DNA of 64,000 nucleotides from Lindgomyces ingoldianus. Its lineage: Eukaryota > Ascomycota > Dothideomycetes > Pleosporales > Lindgomycetaceae. Each line of letters opens with the position of its first letter. Positions within the stretch are counted from its first letter, which is position 1. The notes beneath the pieces were generated by a model. That model searched no databases and was not told where the DNA came from. It saw only the letters and a program-made list of their open reading frames with translations. The stretch covers positions 124,001 to 188,000 of the forward strand of contig NW_022985183.1 in NCBI RefSeq assembly GCF_010093535.1, read 5' to 3'. Of the stretch, positions 1 to 11,610 are shown in pieces. The translations under genes were made by a program, and so were the position numbers.

Positions 1-3000
1 GGGACTCGCCAGCGTTGCGAATATGCATGGAGACTACCAGAGCTAGCTTGCTCTGGCAGGCCGCCGCAGTGAGACCTGAACCAGAAAGGATGCCCAGTTT
101 GAGATGGTGTGCCGACTCGAGGATTTGTATCGCACGTGTTTGGGATTCTTCGTGTTTTGCTATATTGACAAATGTTGGAGCAGAAGTAGCCTGGAGGGCC
201 GCGCCATCAATCAAGCTCGAAGAATCTTATCGGGTCGTGTTAAGTGTCTGGGTTGCCGGATATAGCCTTGAAATACAAAACTTTTCTTTGAGGTATGGTT
301 GGGAGCGCGCCGTGCATTATAACATGTCGTTTGCGCGAGATAGGAGAAGCATTGAAGAATTTGGGGCAGTATTATCCCTTCAAAAGCGCCGGTCCTGTGC
401 AATTGCCACACGGACTTCTGTGTCCAAGCACCAAAGGCAATGGGTCTTCCACGAGACGGTCTTTGTTCCTGAAAGGTAGGGAATTAGCTGAGTAGGGCAA
501 GCCCCAGGACAAATTCTACGTCAAGCATAATGCGGTGATCAATGACCGGGGGAGGGTGCCCAGCACTAGATCTGGAGAGTAATCGCAGGTCATTTACGCA
601 GGTTGCAATGCCGCTGGGCTCGTGTTTTGAGTGGCTGACCGTCCAAAATGAGGGCCGCCAGAAGGTACTTGTCCAAGCTCCAATCGAGCACCGCCCGCCG
701 AGGAGGATGGTGGTCCATGCCACCGCAGCCCTATTTCTAGAACCCTCACAGAAGATCTCCAGGCCGTTACAGGCTCTGCAGGCTCGATCCTGGATGCAGA
801 ACTTCCCCCAGCGTAGCCCGGAGAAGGCGCATTAACAGCACTCAGAAGGGTCTAGGACGGCCGTGGCGAGCTGGCAAGGGGAAGATGAGCTTTCCCCATT
901 CGGCGCCGCCACCTGCCAAAACACCTGTATGCCATACAGATGAGACCAGAGTCGACGAGCCAGGATCGCGGGAGGAACAGCTGGGAGGTCATGCTGGGAC
1001 CAGCGAAGAGCGGCTCGCCGGACGAAGGCGCCTGGGCTGACAGGCGCTCATGATGGGACATCAGGGCATGGCATGCCATGACGCTCAGCGAGCTCTAGGC
1101 CATGCCTGACAATGCCGGCCGTTATGCGGACACCTTTTTGCAGTGGTTCTCGGGACAGGCAACGAAATGCCGGCAAAGGGAGCGGTCTTGCCGTGGTACC
1201 CGCCTGTAAGCCGTGAGAGGGCAGCGGGTCCTCAGTCAGTCGTTCCTCTGGACGCATTGGCATGGATGGCTTCAGATTGGCCCATGGGCCATCAGCTCAT
1301 GCAAATGCCGTTTCAGGACGCTATACTATAACCCATGCGCTATATGCGGTTGCCCATCCCCACCGAGCGCGAGGATCGCCCGAGCCACAGGAATCTTCCG
1401 ACTGCGAGCCCTGCCGAATGACGCACGAAAGAAAGAGTACTGCAGCAGAGCGGGCGTACGGATGGATGCGTGCAGAATAGTGGCGATGGGAGATGCACGC
1501 AGCGGAGAATATTATATATGAGACACCAGCCGCGGCGACAGGAAGCAAGGTGGGGAGAGACGACGTCGAGGAGCAAGCAATGAGGCAGAGGTACGTACAT
1601 GTGGCGCTACAACACCGACTGGGCCGCGCTAACTCGGGAGAACTCAGAACAGAGAACAGCACCACCATCAGGAAGGCGAGACGAGCTTGGCGTGGCTGGC
1701 AGCACGCCGTTTTGATCTGCTGGCTGGATGTGCCCCTCGCATCGCACACTCGCATTCATCTCGACTGCAGTGCAGCCACCAGATGGGCCGCAAGATAGAT
1801 GCAGAACAACTGATCATTTACCACGATGCAAGACCGCGCGCCACCACGCACATAGAGATAGATACAGGCGCGCGAGTACGGTCGCCGCAACGACGACCCA
1901 CTTACCCACCTCCTCTCTGAGGTCGGAGGACGGAGGATGTGTCCCTCGTTGGTGCACGGTGTCGCACGTGACTGTTTTCGCGACTGTGCATGACCAGGTC
2001 TCTCCATGGGTGCTCCCTACTAGAAGGGCTCGTCGTCATTTCATATCACGGCGGTGGTGATATTTGGTCAGGCCTTGCACTTGCTTGATATGCCAATGCC
2101 AACTTCAAGTGCTCGACCAACGACGTTTCTATTAGCCATTTAGGCTGTTATAGCTGCGCGCACACTCATAGGCCTAACCTTGACGTGAGATCGCTGCCCT
2201 TCATTTGTAATCGTGCTCAACTCTCAGTTGAATCCTCGACCGGGAGGAAACAACGGTCCTGCCATCTGCTTGTCGCCCACGCGCTTCCTAAACTGGCGCG
2301 TTCTAGGTGCACGCAGACGTCACGCTGACAAGAAGGATCCAATCGTGCCGTACGCGCCGTGGAGCTCGGAAATCCTGCCCTTGCGCTCGCATACTCCCTC
2401 TTGACGCGTTCTTTGCTGGCCATATCATGGCGTACCTTCGTCCATTTGGTCAAAACGCTTTCTAGTCGCCCAACTACGCACTACACACTACGCACAAGCT
2501 CCACCGGGTCGGTTCGGCAGAGCAGCCGCAAGGCCCGTTCGCAACGTTACACGAACACATCGCGACCGAGATCTCCACATCGATGCTGATGGCGCCAGAG
2601 CGGGAGGCGGTCAATCCATCCACCGGCGACGGTGCGGCGTTGCGGTATCGCCACACAACGGGAGGCAGCATGTGTGTGCCACACTCAGCGGCGAAGTCGG
2701 CTCGAAGTCGATCTTCGAACTGGAGCAGGGGACGGAGGAAATTGTTTTCTGGTAGAGGCAAGTCGTTGAAACATACCATGTAAACAGCAGCAGGTGCCCG
2801 AAACAAAGGAAGATCTTGAAACGAAAGACATATTAGGATCCGACCAATGACGGCCTCAGTTGAGCCCAGACTCCCGGGGAGCTGTCCGAGTTCAGCAAGG
2901 AACTGGATTCGCCGCGCTATCAGGCCTCGCTACTTCAAGAAAGCGGATATTACGCCCAGAGTCGAACCTCCTTCGAGACCAATTCCAATACCACGGAAGA

Positions 3001-3262
3001 GACGGTGAGAGGAGAGAATAAGCACCAAAGGATAACACGAGATAAAGACCTAACCTGACCGGGCATTGTGACTAAAATGGAGAAAGACATATGTGTCGTA
3101 TGCTCCCTCTCCAAGAACCATGTCCGAAGAATCCAAAGGAGACGAGCGGCTGCCGACAGAAGCTCTGCACATGCAATGCTCTATGTAGAAAAGAGAGCTG
3201 GTATCATAAGGTGAGCCCAACGCGCTAAATCCGGAAAGATGCAGCCTGTGTTCATAAACCGT
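1..3262. other. Leading region without a supportable gene
   Basis: I find no gene here that I can support. Several reading frames of 60-150 codons are open on both strands, but none shows a recognisable domain, consistent splice sites or convincing codon bias. The best candidate is a cysteine-rich minus-strand frame at 2474-2779, described separately. The 3' end of the Myb-like gene lies at the right edge. Confidence 0.5.
2474..2779 (-). CDS. Possible small cysteine-rich protein (uncertain)
   Basis: An ATG-initiated frame of 101 codons has a plausible codon choice in its first half and a cluster of cysteines near its C-terminus (motifs MCSC, CGC, CVVC). I do not recognise it. There is no signal peptide. 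The bases right after the ATG read GTATGT, a consensus fungal donor, so the frame might instead be intron sequence of an unrecognised transcript. Little weight should be placed on it without transcript data. Confidence 0.2.
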   Translation of the reverse strand: MVCFNDLPLPENNFLRPLLQFEDRLRADFAAECGTHMLPPVVWRYRNAAPSPVDGLTASRSGAISIDVEISVAMCSCNVANGPCGCSAEPTRWSLCVVCSA

Positions 3263-4328
3263 TCAAACCTTCCCACCAAAATGCTCCTTCGCATACTGCT
3301 CGCACGCCTACAATCTGTTAGCTTGAGGTTCACCGAAGAGCACGATGGGACACAAGAGATGTATTTCAGGCCTACTTTTGCAGGTTTTCCAACCTTTTGT
3401 CCGATAACCTTCCACTTGTTGGAGTCGTACTCCTTGATGGCGGCAAGAAGCGCTGCGCTCTTTTTTTTTTTTCAAATTGGTCAGTGTGTGTTCACCGAGA
3501 GATACATTAGATGCTGAAAGAGACGCAGAGAGGACCCACCTCGTCTTCTCCGAACTCGGCATAGTGCATGTCCTGGAGCAGTCGTGATCAGCGGACGAGC
3601 AGTACAAAATGGCCAACGGGGCCCCGCCTACCTTGTACCAGTGTTTTTTCACGCTTCCTTCTGTTCGTTGTGGGAAGGTCTGACGTGATGGAACCCGAGT
3701 CAGTTACCAGGGTCTTTTTGAATCAAGTTCCCCCTTGAAGGAGGCTGTGTATCAAGTTTTGCGGTTCTTAGATTTGTGTTTGTCTACTCCGTACCTTTGC
3801 GATCTCGCTCCAGCTGTTCCCCGCATCTCTCATCGTCTTGAGTCTCTGCTCCTCAGCCGGCGTCCACGGCGTGTTGGTTCTACTTTTCTTGACTTTAGGT
3901 TCTGCCGGCGGCGGGTCGACATCGGCCTTTTGAGCAGCCGGTGCGTCGCCAGACGCTACTCCCGTTGGGGTCGCGTTGCTTGCCATCTGGTCCAGGGCCT
4001 GGCCAACCGACTTCCGCTTCCTCGAGTTCCCTGGCGACGTCGGTTGCGGGAACGAGGAGAAAGGCTCTTGAGCTGGCGTGACCGCCGGCTGGAGACTGGG
4101 GAGCTCGGCAGACGCGGCGAACTGAGAGCTCGGCTGCGTGGTTGCTGCGATGGGAGAGGGTTTCAGGTTGCGTTTTGCGGCCGGCGAGGAACTGTGAAAC
4201 GCAGAGTACGACGTCAGCGTGCCCAGCGTGATTGTGGGAGGGCTCAGTGCCCAGTGCTCAGTGCTCAGCACGAGACGGAGGCGACGACACGGACTTGCTG
4301 GTGGAGTTGAAGATGGGACTCACGACAT
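3263..4328 (-). CDS. Myb/SANT-like DNA-binding protein, 6 exons
   Basis: The model is complement of 4324-4328, 3795-4191, 3632-3679, 3540-3572, 3376-3459 and 3263-3307, giving 203 residues. Every junction has GT-AG ends and the lengths sum to an exact frame. The N-terminal half is low-complexity (Ser/Pro/Ala) with a basic patch SRKRKS that could be a nuclear signal. The C-terminal half carries a Myb/SANT-type repeat opening with PWTPAEEQRL and containing the tryptophans of SWSEIA, HWYK and NKWKVIG, then a short tail ACEQYAKEHF. It is presumably a nuclear DNA- or chromatin-binding protein; the target is unknown. The first coding exon holds only ATGTC; the next possible ATG in exon 2 (at 3986) would remove about half the protein but keep the Myb part. 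It is divergent from the Myb-like gene at 6823. Confidence 0.8.
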
Positions 4329-6822
4329 GGCGAACACGGGCGATATGGGGGGGGCGACAGGCAAGCAGAGATGCGGGAGCAGCTTCACTGGTGACTGTGG
4401 TCGCGCCTACAAGGTGAGGTCATGCTCTAAGCAAATTCAGGACCGCATTCAAAGGGCAAAACGGCCAGAGCGAAGGTGGTAGATCAACATGATATTCAAG
4501 TAGGCGATCGCCTGGCCGGGTGCGGACGCTGATCTTGTACATGGATACAAGAAGGGTCAGGTTCGCAGACAGACGAGCGAATGGGAGCATTGCAAAGGCA
4601 TGAGTGTGGAGGACGACCAGGATACTTTGGGGTCAAGCAGCCAAATGCCGGCGGGGGCAGCCGCCAGAACGGGGAGAACGAGGTACTGGTACCTGTCTCC
4701 TGGTGAGGGAGACTGGGGGGAGGGAGGTAGCGATACTTGGGGCGGGCAGACAAGAAGCGGGGTAATAGCCTCCTCGACGGGCCTTGATGAATTAGGTGGC
4801 TTCAAAGTTACGGGGACGAGTCTTGAAGGGCGGGGGAGGTGCAGCCAGCGCGTGACGGTCTCTCATGCGAGTGTTGCATGAAATGCATAGCGACCGATGG
4901 AGCTGGCCAGCAGCGGCCGCAGGCCAGCAGTGAATGCACAGACGAGCACCCGCAGCCCTGGCATCTCACTGTGCTGCCCGCGTGAAAGAGCGGCCTCAAG
5001 AGAGGGTGGGCGCGCAGTATGGAATCACGGCGAGCGCAGCTGAGTGCGTGGTGGTGCAGTGATGGTGTTAATGAATAGTGATGATGGTGGGAGTTAGTGA
5101 GGGGGGGGGGTTGGTGCGTGCACGGCGGAGCAGGAGGAGAGCGACTTTGCGTTTTTCTTTTTCCTTTTTCTCGCTCGTGCTTTCTGTCCCTTCATCGGTG
5201 AAGCGAGCATGGGCAACTCACGACTCACAACCGCCCGCCACCAAGAGACAAGAGAATGCCATTGCAGTGTCCGCCGACGTCGCACATCTCCAAGCGCGGC
5301 CAGCTCAGCAATCATTGTCCAGCATAAAACATTTCTGCTGGCCAATGGGCCGCTCCGATTTGTAGATTATAACTAATTAACCCGCATTTCCAGCGTCGCA
5401 GCGCCAGGCGATCCCGGCCCAGCAACCCCTCTCCGCTGCGCACTCGCTCCAGTCGACGACGTCCGCGAAGCAACCCCGACCATGACACGGAGAGACTTCC
5501 TAACCTCTTCATATGCTCCTATCGTGCGCTCGACTTGTGAGCTCCGAGCACTGCGGTTGTTGCGCTCTTAAACCCCTCGCTGCTCCCCGTGCCTGAGGTG
5601 CTGAGCGGGCCCGCGCCAAGGCCGCCGTGCACCTGATACGCCCCCAGTGTCAGTCCAAGCCTCCGCGTTTGAGAGCAGTGCCAGAGGCCTCGCCGGCGCT
5701 CTCAGAACCGCTCTCCCCCAGCTCTCACACTCACCGCCAGCATCAGCGCCTCCATGATCGCTCAAGGGAGCTGCCTGGGGAGGATGCCTTATCGTTGATG
5801 CTCAAGAACGGATCTCAGCGGTTCCGGGCTTTTTCGTTTCGTCTGTCTCACGACGCCAGCAGCCTAGTCGTACGAGCCCTTTTGTCTTGCGCGTCATCTC
5901 GGCGATACCGCAGCTGTTTGTTCTATGCCGTTTTCTGCTGCTCAATTCTGCTGCTTTTTGCTCGAATTTTCGTGTTGCCCGGTGCTGCAGCTGCCGCCCT
6001 CGACTCAGATCCAGATAACCTTACCTGTGCACTGTTCCCTTCAGAGCCTGTCACCCCGTTTTCCGAGTTAGCGCCCGCCCGTAACGAGCCTCCGGGAGAG
6101 CTTGTTTCCTCCTCAAAACATTGTCAAACGTCTCGCTTCGCACAAGTCCGCAGCACGTCCCACCCTCTAACACGCCCAGTTTTGAAACTGCTCCGCTATG
6201 CACCAAAGAGGCTGTAGAATTCATGCAAGGCCACTCTCGATCAACCGTGTTCCGGGCATCCAGATCTCATTCAAACTTCCAACCCATCCCCTTCAGGCTT
6301 AGCATGTCTCGTGTCAAGGAATTTCTAAACATTTTGGCTCCAACGCCAACGTCGACCATGACGACGATCAAAACTTAGTTGCAGGACTGAGGTTTGAAAA
6401 CGTTGCCAACATCAAGTCCTGCCACTCCAATCAGCCATGCTGCTGTCGCGTCCCAAGAACGACCCGTTTCTTGTCAGTGTCCAAACTCTATATCTTGTCT
6501 GATGCCCCAAGTTTTCCAGGCCTCAACCGCTCTTGTTCAATCGGCAACAGTCTTTTGGTTTCTCTTAGCAGCCTTGTAATTACTTTCTTTTATCTCCCAC
6601 TGGTTGGGCTGCCTTCCGTTCCTTAATTGACATTGCTGAGCAATTACATTGTGTTTACCTTCCTTCACACCTTGTAATACATTCCTTTCACGAGCCAGCC
6701 TCGAAGACAACCGACGAACATTCCCTTGCGGACAACGACTTGACGACAACGTCTTACTATCAACTGCCACTGTCTACTGTCTCTATACACCTCAACAGTC
6801 CACATCAACACCCACAGCCAAC
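4329..6822. other. Shared upstream spacer of two Myb-like genes
   Basis: This 2.5-kb spacer separates two divergently transcribed Myb-like genes and contains no gene I can support. It includes CT-rich tracts around 5150-5200 and 5400-5500 and a long stretch from about 5380 to 6820 that probably contains the promoter and 5' leader of the right-hand gene. No frame here shows a domain. Confidence 0.5.
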
Positions 6823-7836
6823 ATGCTTCATCACCAGCCCCAGATTCTCTCTCCTCTCAACGAGATGGACTCTCAGTCTACCTCCTCCTCCAGCTTGCGA
6901 GCTCGGAAGATGTCTGCCGGTGGAAATAGGTCTTGGTCCGAAGAAGAGGTGAGCATTAAACCAAATCCATGTTTGAAACACCCTCTGACACATTCTCAGG
7001 AGAACTACCTCCTCCAGACCCGCATGCAGAAGATGCCCTACAAGCACATTGCTGCTCATCTCAAGAAGACCGAGTTGGCTTGCCGCCTGCACTTCCATCA
7101 GTTGTCGCACGGAAGCCACCGCCGTAAGCGCACCTCATCCGTGTCCTCCGCAACCTCGTCAAGCTCCGCCGGCCAATCCCCGGCTTATTCGATGGCAGTG
7201 GACAATGATGATTATGTTCAATCATCCCGCCATGGCTCCCCCATGAGCTACAATGGTGCTAGCCCGCACATTCGTGCCGCCTCCATCAGTGCTTCTCCCA
7301 ACCGCAATCAGCACAAAATCCTTCTTCCCAAGCCGCGCCCGTTAACTCCGCGTGACTCTCCGGAGCCCCACAATGCACTTCGCATCAATACTGAGATTGT
7401 CCATCAACCAAAGGTTGTTGACACTGACCGCCTCCGTGCCATTTACGAGGCCCGCCGTCAACAGTTCTGGGCCAACATTGCGGCTGACTATGGTGCCGAT
7501 GTTAGTCCAGCCCAGCTTGAGGAGATATGGCGCTCTGGCTCTAACCCCGTCCGCCCTCCGACTCCCGACGCATCTCCGGATGGCAGCGTCATGAGCAACC
7601 CTGTTCTGAAGCCTTCGCCTTTCCCTTATGCGTCGCCTGTCCACAGCGAGCCTAGCAAGCACTACAGCCCCCTTAACATCAGCGCTGTGTCCGCTCCCGA
7701 GCGAATGCCGTATGTTCTCCCTATGCCGGTCCCGTCTGCTGGACGACAAAGGAGTGGCACCTGGAGCTCAGCTCCCCGGGATAACGTCCCGATTGCGAGT
7801 TTGTTGACGGAGGATAAGAACCCGCGTGCTCAATAG
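6823..7836 (+). CDS. Myb/SANT-like fungal protein
   Basis: The coding exons are 6823-6948 and 7000-7836, giving 320 residues. The start is the first in-frame ATG (context CCAACATGC). Near residues 35-85 lies a Myb-like segment, WSEEEENYLL followed by KMPYKHIAAHL and ACRLHFHQLSHG, and then a basic stretch SHRRKR, a likely nuclear signal. The middle and C-terminus are Ser/Pro-rich, with one more ordered segment around RLRAIYEARRQQFWANIAAD. Proteins of this type are common in filamentous ascomycetes and are presumed DNA-binding; the regulated genes are unknown. The single intron is 51 nt, a multiple of three, and has no in-frame stop, so unspliced mRNA would encode 17 extra residues inside the Myb segment. 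Confidence 0.8.
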   Translation: MLHHQPQILSPLNEMDSQSTSSSSLRARKMSAGGNRSWSEEEVSIKPNPCLKHPLTHSQENYLLQTRMQKMPYKHIAAHLKKTELACRLHFHQLSHGSHRRKRTSSVSSATSSSSAGQSPAYSMAVDNDDYVQSSRHGSPMSYNGASPHIRAASISASPNRNQHKILLPKPRPLTPRDSPEPHNALRINTEIVHQPKVVDTDRLRAIYEARRQQFWANIAADYGADVSPAQLEEIWRSGSNPVRPPTPDASPDGSVMSNPVLKPSPFPYASPVHSEPSKHYSPLNISAVSAPERMPYVLPMPVPSAGRQRSGTWSSAPRDNVPIASLLTEDKNPRAQ

Positions 7837-7980
7837 ATTTGGAATATTCCTCTATCTCTCTATTTACAATAAATCGACTTCATGTCGACTTTCCTTCAGT
7901 TGATCGATTGATTCAATGTTTTCGAATGTGGACGGCACAACTTTCATTCTTACTTTCGTTAATCCTTCTTGTACTTCACA

Positions 7981-8242
7981 TTATTTTATTTTGCTATTTG
8001 GGTGGCATACCAGCGAATCAAGGTCGGTCTCAGACGGAATGTCGCCGATCTTGATCTTGCCGGAGTTGGACGGCTTAGGTTTTTCTTCACCCACAAAGTT
8101 CAAGGGAGGCACTTGTACGATAATGAAGGGAGGGAGCTTTCGAGCCACTCGAGAAATCACATGTGCGCTCTGGATAGAAACCTAGAAGCAACGAGAAACG
8201 AAGATTTTCTTAGCCGTTCTGTGCCACCCTTGATACCTTCAT
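7981..8242 (-). CDS. Possible two-exon small protein, unrecognised
   Basis: A minus-strand model, 8237-8242 then 7981-8181, joins ATGAAG to a 67-codon frame across a GT-AG intron with acceptor TTCTAG, giving 68 residues. The frame looks coding (segments ARKLPPFIIVQVPPLNF and KIKIGDIPSETDLDSL) and may continue from a donor GTATGC near 8011 into an exon I cannot place. I do not recognise a family. It lies tail-to-tail with the Myb-like gene on the other strand. Confidence 0.3.
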
Positions 8243-8261
8243 CACGCTGCATTTTGCTTAT

Positions 8262-8682
8262 TTAGTGCCTCGTGTTCTCGTGTTCTGACTTCAAGTTCTG
8301 CAGCCTCTGCTTGGCACATGCAGAGTTGATGTTCTCCTGCATCCTGACCCGCAGATCTTCTGGAGGCCGAGACAAGGTTGTTGAATGACCTCATTTCAAT
8401 TTCGTTTGTTATTTTTAGAGACTTTCTACCACGACTCACCATTACGGCTGTGAGAGCAAAGCCCGATTTGTAACAGCATGTCAAACGAATCCAAGAGACT
8501 TTGACATTGGCGTTTGGCACACTTGCGACTCGCATTCCTTCTCCTTGATGCGGCAACCGATGTCGTGCTTTCTCTTCTGGGCGATCTGTAACACGACCCT
8601 GACTCGTCGCACTAACGACTTCAGAGCTTGAGAATAGCCCAGACTTGAAACAACACCTCACCCCTTCAACAGCCTCATCCAT
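8262..8682 (-). CDS. Possible small coiled-coil protein, tentative 4-exon model
   Basis: The minus-strand model 8662-8682, 8521-8585, 8440-8447 and 8262-8359 gives 63 residues. The predicted product is charged and helical (IAQKRKHDIGCRIKEKE, then EDLRVRMQEN and RLQNLKSEHE). The first intron has a good donor (GTGAGG) and acceptor (TTACAG). The second needs a weak donor GTGCCA and an 8-nt exon. A second frame through the last exon is also open and coding-like, so the ending is uncertain. No family is recognised, and it could be the 5' part of the small gene just downstream. Confidence 0.28.
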
Positions 8683-10939
8683 AATCCAATTTTATGCAGC
8701 CGATGACTAACATGCAGCTAGTCACGCCACGCACCACCTTTATTTCCACCTCCGTCTTCTTTTCCGAGAAGGAATCCAACCCCCAAGCGAGTCACAACGT
8801 CCTCTCAGCTTCATGCCGCTGTCTCCCAGTGGAGCTGCAGTGACGCCACTGGCAGCCTTGCTAGTTCCTTCATAAAAGCCAGCTTTAATGCCGTTCGTCG
8901 ATCAAAGCTTAACCAAACCACGCAGATTATCACCAATTGAGCCCCTGTCCACCTCCGGTCCCACCCTTGAGGCACATCTCTTCTCCCCCCCACTTGACTC
9001 TCCCTTTCCCTCCAGCCACACTAACTCCCCTGCCGTCCATCTCTCATCTTTCATGCATCCTCCCTGGGATGAAATGCCGGCAGGCGATCAGGCAATCACG
9101 CTTGTACCGGCCCAATGCCGGTGTCGGTATTCGAAAGGTCCGTTGGTATGCAAGTCTTTTATTACCTCATCTCATGAGGTTAGCATTATGCATTTTGAAA
9201 GTCTTGTCAGGGGTTAGGGGGTGGTGAGGCCGGTTGATGTGTTCATGGGGTGCAATTGCCATGCTAGTGTGGCGTGGGCGAATGGTTGTTCCCTGATGCC
9301 TTGCAAGGTACGATCCGGGGGGGCCTCAGGTCATCCATAAGTTCCTATGTAGGGAAGAGCTCGGGATGGACAAACGAAGATGACAGGGCTGATATCATCG
9401 GTAGATCATAACCCGAGGGTACCGTGGCGAGAAGATGCTTGAGGATTGGAGGGCGAGCAGAACAATACAACGCACCGCCATCCCAGAGGCTCCAGTGTTC
9501 GTGGGCGTTGTCGGGGTCGCTGCGTTCAGAGTCTCCTGCAGTAGTTTGGCGGAAGTCCAAGCGCGTAAGGGTGCACTGTTTCCTGTGCGGTTCTTAGATG
9601 GTCACAAGGTTTACAGAAACGTGTAGAGACAGGCATATCTCTTGTCGCCCATTCTTTGAGGCAAGGTTGCGAAACCAGGTAAGTGGTTGGAACATCCTAT
9701 TTCTCTTCTCGACTGCAGAATGCAGTCTGTAGCCTCATGACCTCTCTCTGCTTACTCTAGTTACTCGCCTTCATTCCTCCTTCGACTAAACGGCTGTTCA
9801 TGACTCACATCATCAACATCGCACGTCCATCACATCATTGACCCCCCTCCAAAGTCCAGAACCAAATCCAAACCCCCACGCTCAGCCTTGCGGACATCTA
9901 TACGAAGCATTAGCAACTCATTTACTGCTCGGCATTTGTCGTTGTCAAGAGCCGAAATGAGCAGCAGCGGCAGCAGCCGCAACTCTACGGCGTGTTGGGT
10001 CGAGTCACGAAGAGAAATTGCAGCTTGCGCCACCAACCTGGGTCTTAATGATCACGTAGGGAGAATAGGAGGCGCTTACTGGACGTCGTCATTTGTTAAC
10101 TCGACGCGGATCTCAACTCCGTTAGGGCTTCGTTGGCGTAACTGACGACCCCCACGATTCTTGTATCTTGCTCTGTCTATGATCTTGGTGGAGATTGCGT
10201 TATGACTTGTCAAGTTAAAGCATTGTTTAATTCGCCTCCATATGATCATGCCATTTACACGTGAAATAAAGTCCTACGGCGATGTTATGCTCTTTAAGCA
10301 TAGCTAACCTGAAGGTTTAGTTCCTTCCCCATCGTGGGCCTCAAATTTGGGTTTACTCGTATTTGCGAGCAGCCAGGCCACTTTAAGCTTTAGGGGATCA
10401 GGCCCTGATGGCATGATGTTCTTCTACCGAGGCTGACTTCATACTTGACAGAGTCTACTTGGACGTATTATTCACTCAACTCTTGCTTGTAAAGGAAGGC
10501 ACGTTCACAAGGCTGCTTTTGAGCGACGATTGTAGATATTGGAATGCACTATCGGGAGTAAGAAAACCCGTGATTCCCACCAAACTCAGCCTCGTTCATT
10601 TCAGACACTATGCATCCTGATCCGCGATTTTCTTGCTCTCTCATCAGTTAAGATAGCAAACACCAAAACATGAAGATTCTCACCATCATGAAGATATGAT
10701 GTCTTCTTGATTGCATTCTCGCTACCTCTTCGTCTTCCGCTCATCTCATGATTTGATTGTTCAGATAATTCTAGTATCCTCACATTTTATACAGTCCTAG
10801 GCTCTTTTTCAACTTGTTAGTGAGCTCGAATTTCTATTCTCCAGCTCTAGGATCACGGCGTGATTTGAAAAGGAGAAATTAGAATTGGGACATTTGATAC
10901 CTTGCCTGTGATTTTTGGACATGGTTATGCCATCAAACT

Positions 10940-11610
10940 ATTAATACTCTCCATATAGAGAAAGACATGTTTTGGTTCTCAGTATGGTTTAGGACTCATC
11001 GGTTGATACTCACGGAGCTTTCCTCATTCAGAAGTCCTAGCGAGTAGGCCATGGCTCACAAAACCCGTAGCTTTTAGAGACACGATTGCAGAGAAGACAT
11101 GTAGACCCCGGGATATTTTAGCCATATGATATTGGGGCGCCAACTTCTAGTCCCAAAGGGCTGATGGTGGATCATTTCTCACAAAAGCTGACACTTTTAG
11201 AGACAAGGCTGTATAGAGAAGACATGTGGTGGTTACTCAGGTGATTTAAGACACATGTGATTCGGAGCTCGATATCTTAGTCTAGAGCTATCCGCAAATG
11301 GATCCTAGTTCACAAAACCTGGAGGTTTTTGAGAGACGGTTGAGAAGAGAGGTCATGGAAAGGTATATCTTAGAGTTTCGTCCAGAAGTACTAAAAGGGA
11401 CCATTTATTACTGGAGTTAGAGTTTTATTCATGTACCTGAAATTGTCCTGGACTTCGTTTTTACCGGCAAAGAGCACAGAATCATTGTACATATAAGCTA
11501 GAGTTTTCCCCTGAGACATAGACAGCCTCCGCAGATACCTTTTCAATCTAGAAGTAACGTTACTGATGGACAAACCATTGCGCACAAATGCTGCAGCTTT
11601 TTGTCACTCA
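10940..11610. repeat. Decayed tandem repeat, period about 125 bp
   Basis: The phrase CTCACAAAA followed by an AGCTTTT-AGAGAC core and GAGAAGACATGT recurs at about 11050, 11175 and 11308, with weaker matches near 10950 and 11582. Spacing is about 123-132 bases. The copies have diverged by substitutions and small indels. No coding frame runs through them. Confidence 0.55.

Noticed and set aside
15..835. Frames of 79-154 codons at the left edge
   Set aside because: I looked for a minus-strand spliced gene but found no consistent exon set; the pieces remain unsupported.
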